Below are positions 1 to 12,184 of a DNA stretch of 64,000 nt, in pieces. Each line of letters begins with the position of its first letter. Position 1 is the first letter of the stretch. The notes under the pieces are model-generated. The model saw only the letters and a list, made by a program, of their open reading frames with translations, had not been told where the DNA came from and made no database searches. The stretch covers positions 61,082,970 through 61,146,969 of the forward strand of contig NC_057925.1 in the NCBI RefSeq assembly GCF_018873765.1. The letters run 5' to 3'. The stretch is from Telopea speciosissima. Lineage: Eukaryota; Streptophyta; Magnoliopsida; Proteales; Proteaceae. Both the position numbers and the translations under genes were made by a program.

Positions 1-309
1 CTTCTGATCACGGACAAGCACAGTGGAGATTGATGAAGAGAAACCCCCCATGTCATAGGAATGCTTCTGATCAAGCATATCTGAGAAACACTCTTTCTTC
101 CTTACTTTCCTTCTTTTCCGTTTATTCTCTTTTTCTCAATCTAAAGAACTCGAAGGGGGTGAAATTTCTCGCCTGAAATTCAATTTTTTCATTGTTATTT
201 CTTCTTAGAAGTTGTGTACTAGTACTGCTTTGGTTTGGGTTGAATCAGTGGTCTGCCATTACTTCAATAGAGGCCCTCTTGATTAATTAAAACCAATAAT
301 ATCTTTTCC

Positions 310-471
310 ATGTTCAATCATTTACACAAGTCTTTGAATCCCATCTTCTCAGCAGAACTAATATCTGAGGATCACACAGCTCATGACTCTTCCGACGAGC
401 CCTCATCCTCCAACTTTAGAATCCAAACTTGTGGGGATGGGAGCAGGGAGAATTGTTTCCAGGTTTTGTAG
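310..471 (+). CDS. Possible short or terminal coding fragment, unidentified
   Basis: A 53-codon open frame starts with ATG at 310 and stops with TAG at 469-471. Its second half is hydrophilic (Asp/Ser/Glu-rich, ending ENCFQVL) and reads more like coding than the AT-rich flanks. A CAG at about 350-356 could be a splice acceptor, so this may be the last exon of a gene that begins left of the window. A second open stretch (3-173) lies upstream in another register. I recognise no family; it may be chance. Confidence 0.2.
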   Translation: MFNHLHKSLNPIFSAELISEDHTAHDSSDEPSSSNFRIQTCGDGSRENCFQVL

Positions 472-1194
472 ATTCCTTTGAGTGATGTAGAATCATTGTT
501 TCACAGTTGGTTTGTTATTTATTCTCTAAACTCTCATTTAACACATTGGATTCTTAATTACTTAGATAATTTCGTGGTTGGGGAAAACAGCTTACAGCAT
601 CCGGGGATGTTAGAATCAATGTTAATTTCATCCTTGTGTGGTTATTTGAAATATTTATTAAAATGGCAATTATGGTCCAAATCTATACAACGAATTGATT
701 GAAAGTGGCTAACTTTTCTTAGCCACGGAAAGTGGATTTGGTGACCTTGTCTATCTGAGAAAGAAGGGCCGTAGCAGGTAAGAAGATCGAGCAAAACTAA
801 GAGGTCCAGTCTGCTGCAGCTGAAGAACTATTACAGGAAAGAAACCGAGGTGATGGAGAGCACCCCTCGTTCTGTCATGGGATTCAAAAATATCAACAGT
901 ATGGACTATGGAGTGGTTCGAATCACTGCACAATAAAGGGATAATCCCTGCAAGGGGATGGGTAGCAGGCAAATAAATTTCAAGTGATACATTCAGTGCA
1001 GAATGTTGTTAGGATTGAAGCTGAAGTATTAGTACCACAAGAAAGCCTATCTACTTCGATTGGTTGGATTCTGGTTCATGTTAATGGAATGTAACGAAGG
1101 CCAAGTTTGGTATGATTTATTGAAATACATTATTGGCTTAGAATGTATTTCAATAATACACAATAAACGCAGCCCCAATTATGTTGTTAGCTAA

Positions 1195-1288
1195 GATTTT
1201 GTGGACAAGTAGACCTCAAAGTTCATGTTTGCATGTCAAACTTCAAAACCTAATTGGAGTTGATCAAGTAGCAAAATGAAGCATTAAA
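1195..1288. repeat. Dispersed repeat, copy 1
   Basis: This stretch aligns by eye at roughly 70% with 33776-33870 in the same orientation. Both begin ATTTTGTGGACA and contain CATGTCAA and CCTAATTG. No coding capacity is visible. The rest of 1-2590 is AT-rich DNA in which I see no convincing gene. Confidence 0.5.
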
Positions 1289-2597
1289 AACCAATCAAGG
1301 ATTATCAAGGGAGTATGCATTATGAGGGAGCACCGTTGTCAATGGGAAGGTAAAATGATTTGAGTTTGATGCCAAAATTTGACATATTCCTAATTTATAT
1401 CATTCTATCAAGGTATCGAATGTCAGATTTACCACATCATTCCTCAACATGGCAAAATGAGGTTGCCTTTCCACTGAGATTTTTTTTTGGTAACTTGCCC
1501 TTCCATTGATTCTATGCATAGGAGGTCGTCATCTACGAAAACCTTTGTAGAAAACAAAACTTTTCAATGAAGACGAAGTGTTTAGTTGTGTTGAAAATAG
1601 ATGTTGAAACTTGAACAATTCTGGTTGAGTCGCATCCAAAGTAGACACTTTCTTTAAGATTTATAACGGCCCCTATATGAGTGCAACGTGGGTTTCTTGT
1701 GCTTTAGCTCCAAGATAACACAATCACTGGGAGAGTAAAGTCAGACCCACTAAATACTAATTTGAAGAATGATTTTAATGCAAGCGATAGACCCGAAATC
1801 GTGGAGGAGCACAATACCAAATATTGTTCTGAACATTGGTAAAAGACACAGTTGTACACAGTAACAAAGGAAGGAATAGAGTATTTTCAAAAGTATTCTC
1901 AGTATTTTTTGTTGAGTATTCTCCCCATATATATAGGAGATTATAGGTCTGTACGTATGAGTATGTATTTATACACATATGGGTGCTACTCTTGTACGTA
2001 TAACCTTTACATATTGGTGAAGACACACTTTGTTGTTGCTTGCTCATACACTATCAAACGAACAATAATGCAAAATCAAAACAAAGGAGGGATTGTTTTG
2101 AAACTTTAAATTTTTATTTTAAAAACAAATAAAATACAAGAAGTTGCGAGAAAAATAAATGAGGAAATGTAAAATTGATTTTATTTTATTATTTAAGTGG
2201 CACACTCATAATGGTATCTTTGGATGAGCTCTTCAATGTCATGGATTTTGGATATGAAATTCTAACTATTCTTGAAACCCCTTAAACTGTGAAACCATAA
2301 AATCTTTGGCAAATACATCCAAAAACTATATGAAGTCTAAACTTAGATTATGAAAACTATACACAATTTTTGCATTTTAGTGCTTTTATAGCTTTAAAAT
2401 ATAAACTTAAGATCCAAAATTTGAGTTTTCCACCGGCAACATTTTTTTTTCTTATAACACTATAAAAAAACCAAAAGTTTTTCCATAGCAAACATGTTCA
2501 ATAATATCATAAAAGGATTTCCTCACCCACAAATCTACCGTCAAATTCACCCATGAATTTACTGTCAATACGTCTATCCCTGATCTACCTACTTTTC

Positions 2598-4690
2598 TTC
2601 TTTTTTTTGGAAAAGGGAAAATTTACATCCTTTAGTAAGAATGACCCTCAGTATCTTTATTCTTGAGGTGCTGAAGAGAGAGGGGTAGGGAATCTATACA
2701 AAAATCAATCTCAGTATGAGACTGTACAAGGTTAGTAAGCCAATCTGCTCAATGATTTCCTTCCATGTAGCAAAAATAAAGGAAGTAGATATGAGGTTGT
2801 GTTCCACATGTTCCAATGAGTTGAGGTGACGCCAGTAATCCCATCTATTGCCGATTTTTAATATGAGTAGATTATCAATTTGGCAAAGCCCAGGTCTCTG
2901 GCCGTCCGAAGACCACAGAGGATCGCTTGGAGCTCTGCCTAGTAGATGTTGATAGAAGGAATTGCCCCAGCCTTAGCAAAAATGATTGAACCATCATGAA
3001 GTCTACCAATAGAATCATATCCGCCCAACCCATTTCTGAAGGAACCATTGCGGTTGATTGCCAGAATCCCGATAGGAGGAGGGATCCATTAATGAAGGGT
3101 GGGTCTCCTCGTAGTGAAGGAGACCTGAATTCCCCAGGTGCTGAAAAATTGCCTGTTGTATGCATTGTCAACTACCTTTCCTCTATAGTGGTTGAATCTC
3201 AATCTTGTGTCATGCATCACCCTTGCAATGATCTTTTTGTGGTTATTCACTATCTTCAGTGTGGAGTCTAGCGTTGCGCTCTGCCCGGATTCTATAGATA
3301 GCCGCACACATGCTGAACTTCTTCACATGCTAGGTTGGTTGATTAACATGGAAGTGGTGTTTGAGTCATGTCACTTCATTATTCCAATTGTTTTCTAGAT
3401 TTCTGGTGTAGCCATTGAGCCTAAGGATCTCCCTCTAGATAGTCGAACCAAAGGGACAAAAACAAAGGAGGTGGTCAAAAGACTCTAGCGAGACTCAGCA
3501 AAAGGTGCAAAAGTGATCTGGTGCGACGTCCCAAGCAAAAAGTTTGTCTTTGGTGGTGAGGGCTCCTCTCATTGCGAGCCAAGCTATGAACCTGAAGCGA
3601 GGCATGCGGTTTTTAAAATAGACCAGCCCATGGCATCGGACATGATTCGATCTCTGGCGGATGGAATCCCACCTTGAGGCTCTAATGTATTGGCCTTTGA
3701 GCGTTAGAGTCCAGATCAAGGTATCCTGAGCCAACCCCGGATGAATTTTGATATGAGTGATGCTATCCCAGTGGTGGCAAATAAGGTGATCCAGGGGAGA
3801 GGTTCGATCCAGGAAGTATTTGAGATTAAGGTTGAGACTTTATCTTTTCTAGACCTACCCAGAGTGGAAGAGATCAGAATCCCAAGTCGCCAGATGGAGT
3901 GGTGTCCAATCCAAGGATCGAGCCAATGGGAAAACCGCTGGCCATCACGGATGAAGTATAAGTTGTGGAGAGAAAGAGACCGAGTATGAAGGACAGCTTT
4001 TAAGATAGACACAATAGTGGCTAGGGGGATATGGACCAAATGGAGTCTTGATTAAGCCATTTACGTTAATTCGTGTATGAGATGCGTTGGAGGCCAAGTC
4101 CTCCCTCGTCATATGGCATAAGACATCCTTCCAAGCCACTTTATATATCTCTTTGTTGTTCTGCCAGACCCATAAGAACTTTTATATCTCTTTGTTGTTC
4201 TACCCGACCCATAAGAATTTGGCGAATAGCCTTTCAATAGCATAAACAATTGAACTGGGAAATTTGAGCACTTGGATCCAATAGGAGACGGTGCCCATCA
4301 TGACGGATTTGATGTGTTGGAGGCATCCGACAAATGAGAGGAGAATCCCCCTCTAAGAGGTGAAACACTTGGCAAGTTTGGAGAGAAGCATAGCATAGTC
4401 CTCGTGCTCTAAGCATCTTGACCAGAGAGGTATTCCGAAATAACGAATAGGGAGAGAGTCTATATCAAAATCTTGGCTTGGAGCATTGGATTGCAGTTCA
4501 AAAAAAAAAAAGGGGCCCAACTATTGGCAGTTAATTGTAAAGCTAGAAAAGGAGACAAAGGAGTAAAAACGTCGAGGATGCCTTTGGCTTACTGGGTCAT
4601 GGCACGACTGAAGGTGAATAGGTCATTTACAAAACAGAGGTTGACCAGATTAGTAGAGGAATAATCCTGGTAGAGCTCCATTTAGCCTCC
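2598..4690 (-). mobile_element. 5'-truncated, decayed LINE (non-LTR retrotransposon) remnant
   Basis: Read on the minus strand, the region runs from the C-terminal part of a reverse transcriptase, with a degenerate catalytic box reading FVNDLFTF near 4600-4640, through a long linker (4416-3716) to a zf-RVT domain (3734-3495: FRFIAWLAMRGALTTKD, then AWDVAPDHFCTFC). It continues to an RNase H piece near 2870-2960 (AELQAILCGLRTARDLG). The 3' end is a short A-rich tail, seen as a T run near 2600 on the + strand. Several stops and frame changes show it is dead. The start of the RT and ORF1 are missing, the usual result of incomplete target-primed reverse transcription. Confidence 0.85.
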
Positions 4691-4899
4691 CCTTTTCCTG
4701 CCTCATCTATCCCTAATCCTCTGTGGAGTTTTATTTGAAAGTTAATATTTTTTTGATGAAATTTGGAAGTTAATATTTGTGTCTAAGATTAAAATGTTTA
4801 ATTGGCGGTGTTATTCTAATTTTATTATTGTTAAATAACTTTTAGTTAAAAGAAAATTGGGCACTAATGCTCTCTGTCCAATATTGTTAAATAACTTTA

Positions 4900-4995
4900 G
4901 CTTAACGGTTTGGTTTCGACTTCGCTAAATACCCGACCAAAACCGATTCAGTCCTACTGAAACTGGACCGAACCGACCAATTAACACCCCTTTCC
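4900..4995. repeat. MITE-like fragment (ACCGAACC-type)
   Basis: The segment is rich in CCGAAACC/CCGACC words and ends near TTAACACCCCT, a layout common in plant hAT-derived miniature elements. I could not see a clear target duplication, so its boundaries are approximate. Confidence 0.3.
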
Positions 4996-5142
4996 GGTTT
5001 CAAGTTTGACCAAGCAGACGGTAAAACGAAACACAAGTCCTGGCTTCCGAGTTTCGGTCTCAGTCTCTCAGGGCTTAAACAGTTAAACCCTCAAAATTTT
5101 AGAAATCTACTCCAGTACTCCTCCTCCGCTGTTTTCCATGGA

Positions 5143-5388
5143 CTAGCAGCCTAGTAGGGTTTTAGAGCTGTACTTTATACTTCGTAATTTGCAGAGTGAA
5201 CGGCAAGCCTGGAGCTGTAAAGTGATCGAAGTATCTAAAATAACTAACTGAAGCAAAGTTACTTCCATGTGTGCTGCCATTTCTCCCATGAACTCCTTCT
5301 CTGCATCGATCTCAATCATTTGGGAAAGCCGGTAAGACCCTTCTATGTTGTTCTTGCCGCTATGAACTTCGTTTCTTTTCCTCCTCAT
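5143..5388 (-). CDS. Possible short divergent ORF upstream of the PPR gene, unidentified
   Basis: An 81-codon frame with a true ATG opens on the minus strand, head to head with the PPR gene and about 180 bp from its start. The middle (IDAEKEFMGEMAAHMEV) has a mixed, acidic composition that could be coding. No family is recognised and no splice structure is evident. It could equally be chance within the PPR promoter or leader. Confidence 0.18.
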   Translation of the reverse strand: MRRKRNEVHSGKNNIEGSYRLSQMIEIDAEKEFMGEMAAHMEVTLLQLVILDTSITLQLQACRSLCKLRSIKYSSKTLLGC

Positions 5389-5567
5389 ACCCTAAAGAAC
5401 TTCTTGTATCTAAAATAACTACTCGTTCTACCTTTCACACCTTAGGGAAAGCAGTTCACGGCTGCAGAAGTTAAAATAGTTTCCTTCTTACAGAGAACTC
5501 CTTGCATCGATGACATGCTGCCTAGTTTTATTCTGTACGGTTTCTACTTTGAAGCGTATAAATCCCC

Positions 5568-8036
5568 ATGTGGGCTTCGGCAATCAGGTCGTTTTCTCGT
5601 AAGAAATCGATAATACCCTGTAAAATATCCCTCTTTGCTTCGGTATCCACTGCGAGTCAATTAAATCTTCACTTGTTGGACCCATTTGCTGAAGAAAAAC
5701 CTGTTTCTACAGAAAACCGTTGTGACTTTCATGAAAATTTTATTGAATTAGATACTCCTAGAGTTGTTCAAATATTGTACGGTTTGAGGAAGGAACCCAA
5801 TACTGCCCTTTCATTTTTCCGCCGGCTGAAGGACCATGGTTTCCGACATGGTGTTGAAACTTACTCAGAAATCACTCGAATTCTGTGTCATTCGGGTTTT
5901 CAGAGGAAGTTGGGATCTCTCTTTTCGGAGCTTGTTGGTTTGAAGGCAGATGACCTGGGTTTTGAAATTCCTGCTCTCTTTGAGGCTCTATCTGAGAGAC
6001 GTGAGTATGGAGTAGAGGGTGAGAGGCGTGATTGTGAGGGAGAGAATAAGCTTTCTAGTCCCTCAGTTAAGGCGCTTGATGCATTGATCAAAGTTTATGT
6101 TGATCGTCAGATGTTCACTGAGGCTGTTGATGCTTTATTCCAAACAAGAAGGCGTGGGATTCTTCCCCATGTCTGGACCTGCAATTTCCTCTTAAATTCC
6201 TTGACTGAACGTGGTGAACTGGATATGGTCTTGGCCATTTATCCACAACTGAAGATGCTAGGACTGAGCCCTAATGTTTACACTTATACTATTGTTATCA
6301 AGGCATTATGCAGAAATGGGGATTTGGAAAAGGCCATAGATGTGTTGGACGAGATGCAGGAAGCTGGGATAACCCCTGATGACTTCACTCGTGGAACGTT
6401 CATTAAAGCATTGTGCTTGCGTGGGGAGTCCAATTTGAGTTATAAGCTGCTCCAAGGATGGAGGGTGTCTGGAATCCAGTTGAGTATTTTTTGTTACAAT
6501 GCTGTGATTGAAGGGTTCTGCAGGGAGAAGAAGCTACAGGATGCTGAGATTGTCTTAAATGACATTGGAAAGCAAGGGTTGGTCCCTGATATATATAGTT
6601 ACAGTAGCCTGATTGATGGATACTGTGGTATTTGGAATTTACCAAGGGCCGTTTGTCTCTACAATGAGATGAAGTCACTGGGTATCAGACCTAATTGTGT
6701 GGTTGTTAGCTCAATCCTACAATGTTTGTGTAGAATGGGTATGGTCAGTGAAGCAGTAGATCAATTCATGAGTTTTAAGGACTCTGGAATTTTCCTTGAT
6801 GGGGTTTCATACAATATCGCAATGGATGCTTTATGTAAGATGGGAAAAATGGAAGCAGCTGTGGCATTGCTTGATGAGATGAAGGGTAAGAAGATTGATC
6901 CAGATATTATACATTACTCCACTTTGATTAGTGGGTATTGCCTACAAGGCAAACTGATGGAAGCTGAGAAAGTTTTTGAGGAAATGAAGGAAATGGGTGT
7001 TAAGGTCGACATTATAGCTTACAACATACTTGCCAGTGGGTTCTCCAGAAATGGGCATGCACAAGAGGCATTCAGGCTTCTGGATTCAATGGAAACCCAA
7101 GGTTTGAAGCCCAACACTATTACATACAGAATTATCATTGAAGGCCTGTGTTTTTCAGGCAAGGTGAATGAGGCAGAAGCTTTCTGGTATGGCTTGGAAG
7201 TAAAGTGTGTTGATACTTACTCTGCAATGATTAATGGCTACTGTGAATCAAACCATGTCAGGAAAGCATATGAACTTTTTATTGGATTGTGTGATCAAGG
7301 AGTCCTTGTGAAGAATGATGTCTGCTTGAAATTGCTCAGTAACCTTTGTGCTGAGTGTGATTTGGACAGAGCTCTAGTGGTGTTTGAGAGATTGTTGGCA
7401 TTGGGTGTGGAACCCAATAAGAATACAACGGGTAAACTTCTAACTGCTTTTTGTCAGGACAGAGACATGAGGAGGGCACGATCTGTGTTTGATATTTTTG
7501 TTGAGAGAGGGTTAACCCCAGATGCCATCATGTACACCATAATGATAAATGGATACTGCAGGATGAATTACTTGCGAGAAGCCTGCGATCTTTTTAATCA
7601 AATGAAAGAGAAGGGGGTTAAACCAGATATAATAACTTATACAGTTTTGCTTGATGGTTATTTAAAGATAACTTTAAGACAAGGTCGTTCTTCAACCTCT
7701 GAGGAGAGAAAGCAGCAAAAATTTGGTGCTTCAGCCCTGTGGACTGAGATGAAAGAGATGGACATCGAACCTGATGTTATTTGCTATACTGTTTTGATTG
7801 ATGGCCACTGCAAGATATATGACCTCCAGGATGCGCTTGCTCTTTTTAACGAAATGGTGGAAAGAGGACTGACACCTGATGTTAAGACATATACCCCTCT
7901 TGTGTCCATCTATTGTAGTAATGGTGATTTGAAGAGTGCCGTAAGCCTTGTTTATGAAATGTTATCCAAAGGTATACAGCCAGATACCCGTATTATCTCT
8001 GTGTTGAAGGCCCAAAAGGTTCAATTACAGCAGTGA
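5568..8036 (+). CDS. P-type pentatricopeptide repeat protein, probably mitochondrial
   Basis: An intact, intronless 822-residue frame. The first ~30 residues (MWASAIRSFSRKKS, then a Ser/Ala-rich stretch) are basic and hydroxylated with no acid, as in mitochondrial presequences. From about residue 165 to the end the protein is an array of roughly 17-18 PPR motifs of 35 residues, visible as repeated phrases such as YNAVIEGFCREKKLQDAEIV and TYTVLLDGYLK, each closed by G-(I/L/V)-x-P-(D/N). No E or DYW domain follows, so it is P class: such proteins bind organellar RNA sequence-specifically and act in splicing, stability or translation rather than editing. A charged insert near 700-715 (GRSSTSEERKQQK) interrupts two repeats. 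Length and layout resemble the group containing Arabidopsis At2g26790, but orthology is a guess. The ATG at 5568 is chosen because it precedes the targeting-like segment. Confidence 0.93.
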   Translation: MWASAIRSFSRKKSIIPCKISLFASVSTASQLNLHLLDPFAEEKPVSTENRCDFHENFIELDTPRVVQILYGLRKEPNTALSFFRRLKDHGFRHGVETYSEITRILCHSGFQRKLGSLFSELVGLKADDLGFEIPALFEALSERREYGVEGERRDCEGENKLSSPSVKALDALIKVYVDRQMFTEAVDALFQTRRRGILPHVWTCNFLLNSLTERGELDMVLAIYPQLKMLGLSPNVYTYTIVIKALCRNGDLEKAIDVLDEMQEAGITPDDFTRGTFIKALCLRGESNLSYKLLQGWRVSGIQLSIFCYNAVIEGFCREKKLQDAEIVLNDIGKQGLVPDIYSYSSLIDGYCGIWNLPRAVCLYNEMKSLGIRPNCVVVSSILQCLCRMGMVSEAVDQFMSFKDSGIFLDGVSYNIAMDALCKMGKMEAAVALLDEMKGKKIDPDIIHYSTLISGYCLQGKLMEAEKVFEEMKEMGVKVDIIAYNILASGFSRNGHAQEAFRLLDSMETQGLKPNTITYRIIIEGLCFSGKVNEAEAFWYGLEVKCVDTYSAMINGYCESNHVRKAYELFIGLCDQGVLVKNDVCLKLLSNLCAECDLDRALVVFERLLALGVEPNKNTTGKLLTAFCQDRDMRRARSVFDIFVERGLTPDAIMYTIMINGYCRMNYLREACDLFNQMKEKGVKPDIITYTVLLDGYLKITLRQGRSSTSEERKQQKFGASALWTEMKEMDIEPDVICYTVLIDGHCKIYDLQDALALFNEMVERGLTPDVKTYTPLVSIYCSNGDLKSAVSLVYEMLSKGIQPDTRIISVLKAQKVQLQQ

Positions 8037-8729
8037 CCACTGATGACTAGAGGGGGCTGAACAAATCCAAGTTGTTTAAACTGGCCATTGTATGTGCTTC
8101 AGCGGTAAGATAACAAAGAGTTGCACTAATTTCTAATGGTTTAATCTCTGAAAGCCTAGTTTGGACAGTTTGAATGAGAACAGGGTATCATAGAATAGCC
8201 TAGTTTCCAAATCACACTTCTCATTCACTGTGAAAATCCTAACAACATATCGGTGATAGTGATGTTTTCTGATCTAGAGTTTCTCTTGGTATAGAATGCT
8301 TTCACAACTTGAACACTTCTTCCTTGCCCCCCCCCCTCTTTCTAGAAACCAGGTTGGTCGCTGTGGGGGTTACTCTGAATTGTAACGGCCATTCCAAAAC
8401 ACTAACTTTAAAGCTGTGCACCCTAGTTAAAAGTGGCTCATGAATTGGGGTAATCTCCATTATATGTGGATGTTCACCACAAAAATGCGAACCTGAAAAA
8501 TGAAGGGGCTTATGAAATGGTTATCCCCAATACCATGATGCCCAGGTTCCTTGCTAACTGCTAAGCTCACTCTACCAAGGTCATGGCCCCAGCGAAAGAA
8601 TCTTCAGGACCCCTTTCACCAACCACGTCTGACCTAGCGCTGTTGCTGATTCTAGAACCCCCCCCCCCTCTACCAATTGTTGCTGCCTTGACAGCAAGCC
8701 AGTTTAAGGCAGAGTAATGCTATAATCTC
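8037..8729. other. 3' flank of the PPR gene, no gene seen
   Basis: About 700 bp with no supported coding sequence. It holds two long C runs, 8327-8336 and 8658-8668. The polyadenylation region of the PPR gene should lie in its first part, but no single signal stands out. Confidence 0.6.
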
Positions 8730-9320
8730 TGCTCTTGGTAATCCAGGCCATGCGCAGGCAGGAGGTATCTTTCAGATTTGTAATGGTGCTCCCATTACAT
8801 GTTTCTCCACCTATATGGGAGTAACGTCAAATTTCTTTGTGGAATTTTCAGCTTTCTTTAATGGCATTAATCTGGCCATGGATAGAGGGTTTAACTGATT
8901 ATGGATTGAATGTGAGGCAAGCTCTGTGGTGACATGATTTCAAAATCAGTCCATTCCTTGGTTCTTCCTTCAACAATGACGGTATTTCAAGAGCTTCCTT
9001 GATAGTATTGAGTGGAGGGTCTCCCACTGATATCGAAAGATCAAAGTGGTTGCGGACTCCCTAGCCAAAAAAGCATCCTTCAATAGAAGCTCGTCCGAAT
9101 GGTCAGGAAAGACCAAGATTTTGATTCTGTTGATTGATCTTATAGGCTCCTTAGTCTTTTTGTTTGGTTTGTTTTCTCTGCTGATGGCCATGCTGAAGGT
9201 AGAAAAGCAAATTAAAGTTGTTTATGTAATTCTCCGTCCAGGATTGCCTGAACATTAACCCTGTATTGTTTCTTTTATTTTAGTATATTGAATTGCTGAC
9301 CTTTAGCAAAAAAAAAAAGA
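8730..9320 (+). mobile_element. LINE 3' end: decayed RNase H domain plus poly(A) tail
   Basis: The + strand encodes NPGHAQAGGIFQICNG, then VEFSAFFNGINLAMDRG, LWIECEAS and finally VVADSLAKKASF. This is the order of the plant LINE-associated RNase H (RVT_3) fold: Gly-rich first strands, the Glu-bearing helix and the closing ADSLAKKA helix. At least two in-frame stops and a frame change show decay. A run of A at 9309-9320 is the retroposon tail. Everything 5' of the RNase H domain is absent. Confidence 0.8.
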
Positions 9321-11520
9321 AGGGCCACTTGCATCACTCTTCAGATCCATTCTCTGAAAGTTTCCACAATACCGGATTGGCCCAGATTTCCTGAACAAAA
9401 ACTATGGAACTTGAGACGGGATGGGAAGACATCTGATCTGAGCCCACTCCATGTGGAATCCCTATATATCCTATGAAAGATCTTGACTTTTGATCTCTTG
9501 TTCTCTGTAGCATTATTCTTAAAATCATATCCTGTCTGTCTATCAATATCTCATAATAAAGAATGACTTCTTTGATGTCCCTGTAGGCTTGAAGAAAGTC
9601 AATGTTATTGGTTGAGGAAGTCGGGAGCCAGAGATCACAGGTAAGAAACTGTTCTAACATATGACAAAGGGAAGGTTTATGGTTCATCTGAGATTGTCTA
9701 ATTTTGATGTATTAGGACGCAAATTGTACTTTGATTGTTAATATTGCTTAATCTCTCCAACAAATTAAGCACATCAATTCTGTTTGTATTACCTCATCTC
9801 TGCACGAAGACCAATATGAAGCATGTTTCTCCAAGTATTTCTACTTTTGTGTTCATTTGTAAAAAGGCTGGTTTTGGTGAAGTACTATCGTACAAGTACA
9901 GATACACTAAAGACTTGTGTTTGGTGGTACATATTCTGACTGACCCACGATTTGGCTGTTCTAACCGTTGGATGGTTAGGTTATGGTCTAGGTCCGTTAT
10001 GTGTGAAATTTTTTTTGTTCATCTGAACCATCTGACCTATTATGTGTTGGAATTTTTCCTTTTATTTTCAAGTGTCCTATTGTTTTCCAAATTGTTGGCT
10101 TTCTCATACCTCTTGCCAAAGCTTTATTTCTCCATGTGACAATATTTGTTTGAGATAAAGCTTGCTACATGACGAGGTGGATATGGAGAAAGGTCCCCCA
10201 AAATGTCGTTGCCATTAAGCTGCCATGTGGCAGAAAACAAGGTCCATGGGTAGGCCTATATACAGCCCGTACAGGGATCATTCAAACAGAGAAAAAGGAA
10301 AATACATGGAAAAGTATAGAAGAAATTGTCAGGATAAAAAATAAATGACACAATCCATAAGGAGAATCCCAGAAAAATTTCAATGCCTAACAAATACTTT
10401 TGCTAACAATCTAAATGACTTGATGATATTAACTGTCAATCAAGTTGAGATTTGGATTGTGCTTTTGCAGGTAATACCTGCCATCAGCTGGAGGGGACCT
10501 CTTTTATTTTATGAGCCTCCTAATTGCAAACAAAGAAAAGATGCTGCCTTTGCTCAGGATTTTATATGGAAAACCTCTCTTCAGACAAGAACTGCTCCAT
10601 CCACTTTTCGCAAAGCTTGGCACACGGGTAAGGATAGGTTCAATTGTACAACCTTATATTCTCAGGCCTATATTCCTTGTCTAAGATGATATTTCTCCTG
10701 ATTCTCTGGTAGATAATTGTTTCTATCCATGAGAACCTCAATTCAGTTGTTCAGTTTATTATGGTAGTTAAAGATTACCTTTATTCACCAAAAATCTTCA
10801 CAGAAGTGGTTAAGCTCCCTATTATTGTATCATTCTCATCCTTCAATTGTCTCACTTACTCCCGCTTTTATATTTACTGGTCAGAAAGGCTTATGCATAA
10901 TTTAATCTTGATTTATCTAACTAAAGTACCAAGTTCTTTTCGGCAACCCTGGCCCAGCTGGCACTGGGGTGTTTCAGGAATCATTCTAGGACTGTGCCCG
11001 TTTGTGAAGTAAATAAAATATACATTTCCTCTCGACTCCATGTCCGAATAAATAAGTAAGTCCTATAAGATCGGTGGATTCCTGGTCAAATCCCTCTGCA
11101 TTTATTACAATTTTTTGCTGAGAGAGTTCTTCTGGGGTTTCTGGACCCATTGGTACGACAGACTCAACCACTGACTGTAATTAAAATACCAATGGGAGGA
11201 GAAGAAGAACTGAACACAAGAAGAAGAACTGAAGGAGAGAGTTCCCGGAGGACTGGGAGGAGAAGAAGAAGAAGAACCACCAAATAAAAAAAATAAAAAA
11301 ACCAATTACAGTAATTACTTACCTGCTTAAAGAGGTTGCCGGAGCTGGGAGCACTCGCCGGAGCCGAGGAAGGAGGCCAACAGCCGTTCGAAGAAGTGAA
11401 GAAGAAATGTGTCTCTCTATCTCATGACTCTCTCCACTGTTCACTTTTTCGATTTCTATTTCTCCCAAGAGACTAGAGTTAGGGTATAGTGTATTGTTTT
11501 AAGTTTTTTGAACTTTTTTT
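9321..11520. other. Intergenic, no gene recognised
   Basis: AT-rich sequence whose open frames look random. GAAGAA-rich low complexity lies at about 11195-11280. Confidence 0.5.
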
Positions 11521-11522
11521 AT

Positions 11523-11576
11523 GTTAATGTGTATTGCAGGTGTAACTTAAAAAGTTACACCTCCAATCCACATTAA
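11523..11576. repeat. 54-bp near-perfect palindrome
   Basis: The core GGTGTAACTT and AAGTTACACC arms flank a 2-3 base loop, and pairing extends outwards on both sides to TTAATGTG / CACATTAA. It could be a tiny foldback element or the tip of a MITE; no target duplication was found. Confidence 0.6.
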
Positions 11577-11654
11577 GATAAAAGCATTATCTTTTAAAAG
11601 GTTAAAAAAAATTAATAATTATTAAAAACTTAAGTTTAATACACTTGAACATGA

Positions 11655-11830
11655 ATATCAACTGATATGGCCATATATCGTGGTATGGCATCCATGTCGG
11701 CGCCATGGCGACGCCATGGAGGCCATATCAGTCGATATTCTCACATATCCCATGTCGTTGGTCGATATGCCCATTATTCCAGCGATATATCGCCGTGGCA
11801 ACGCCATGACAACTATGATAGGAGGACAAA
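11655..11830. repeat. Imperfect inverted repeat rich in GGCCATAT and GCCATGGCGACG
   Basis: Words such as GATATGGCCATATATCG and GCCATGGCGACGCCATGG recur in both orientations (GCGATATATCGCCGTGGC towards the right end). It looks like part of a dispersed repeat family and has no believable coding frame. Confidence 0.35.
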
Positions 11831-11990
11831 TGAATGTGAAGAAAAATGGAAAGGAAGGAAAGAAGGATAAGTGCTCCAAGAGATTGGCCAAAGGCATAAA
11901 GAAGGTTTTTGATAGAAATGGGAAGCAGAATATGCTTAGCCTTGTGAGTGAAGCTCGAAATGATGGAGAATCCTGAATCCTGGAAGAATT

Positions 11991-12184
11991 CTTGCAGGAT
12001 CGATTCTGGAGGACAACCAGATTAAGATCAGGTTGTGTAGGACCAAAGGGGGATAGAAGGATTGCAAGCTAGGGAAGATGAAGGATTCTTGCAGGATCAA
12101 TTCTGGAGGACAACCAGATTAAGATCAGGTTGTGTAGGACCAAAGGGGGATAGAAGGATTGCAAGCTAGGGAAGATGAAGAATC
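11991..12184. repeat. Tandem duplication, 97-bp unit x2
   Basis: The unit starting CTTGCAGGATCGATTCTGG at 11991 is repeated almost perfectly from 12088, with a G/A difference near the start. Such high identity points to a recent local duplication. No coding function is evident. Confidence 0.85.

Noticed and set aside
1852-2109. 85-residue frame in AT-rich DNA
   Set aside because: Biased composition, an overlapping antisense frame of similar length and no motifs; typical chance frame.
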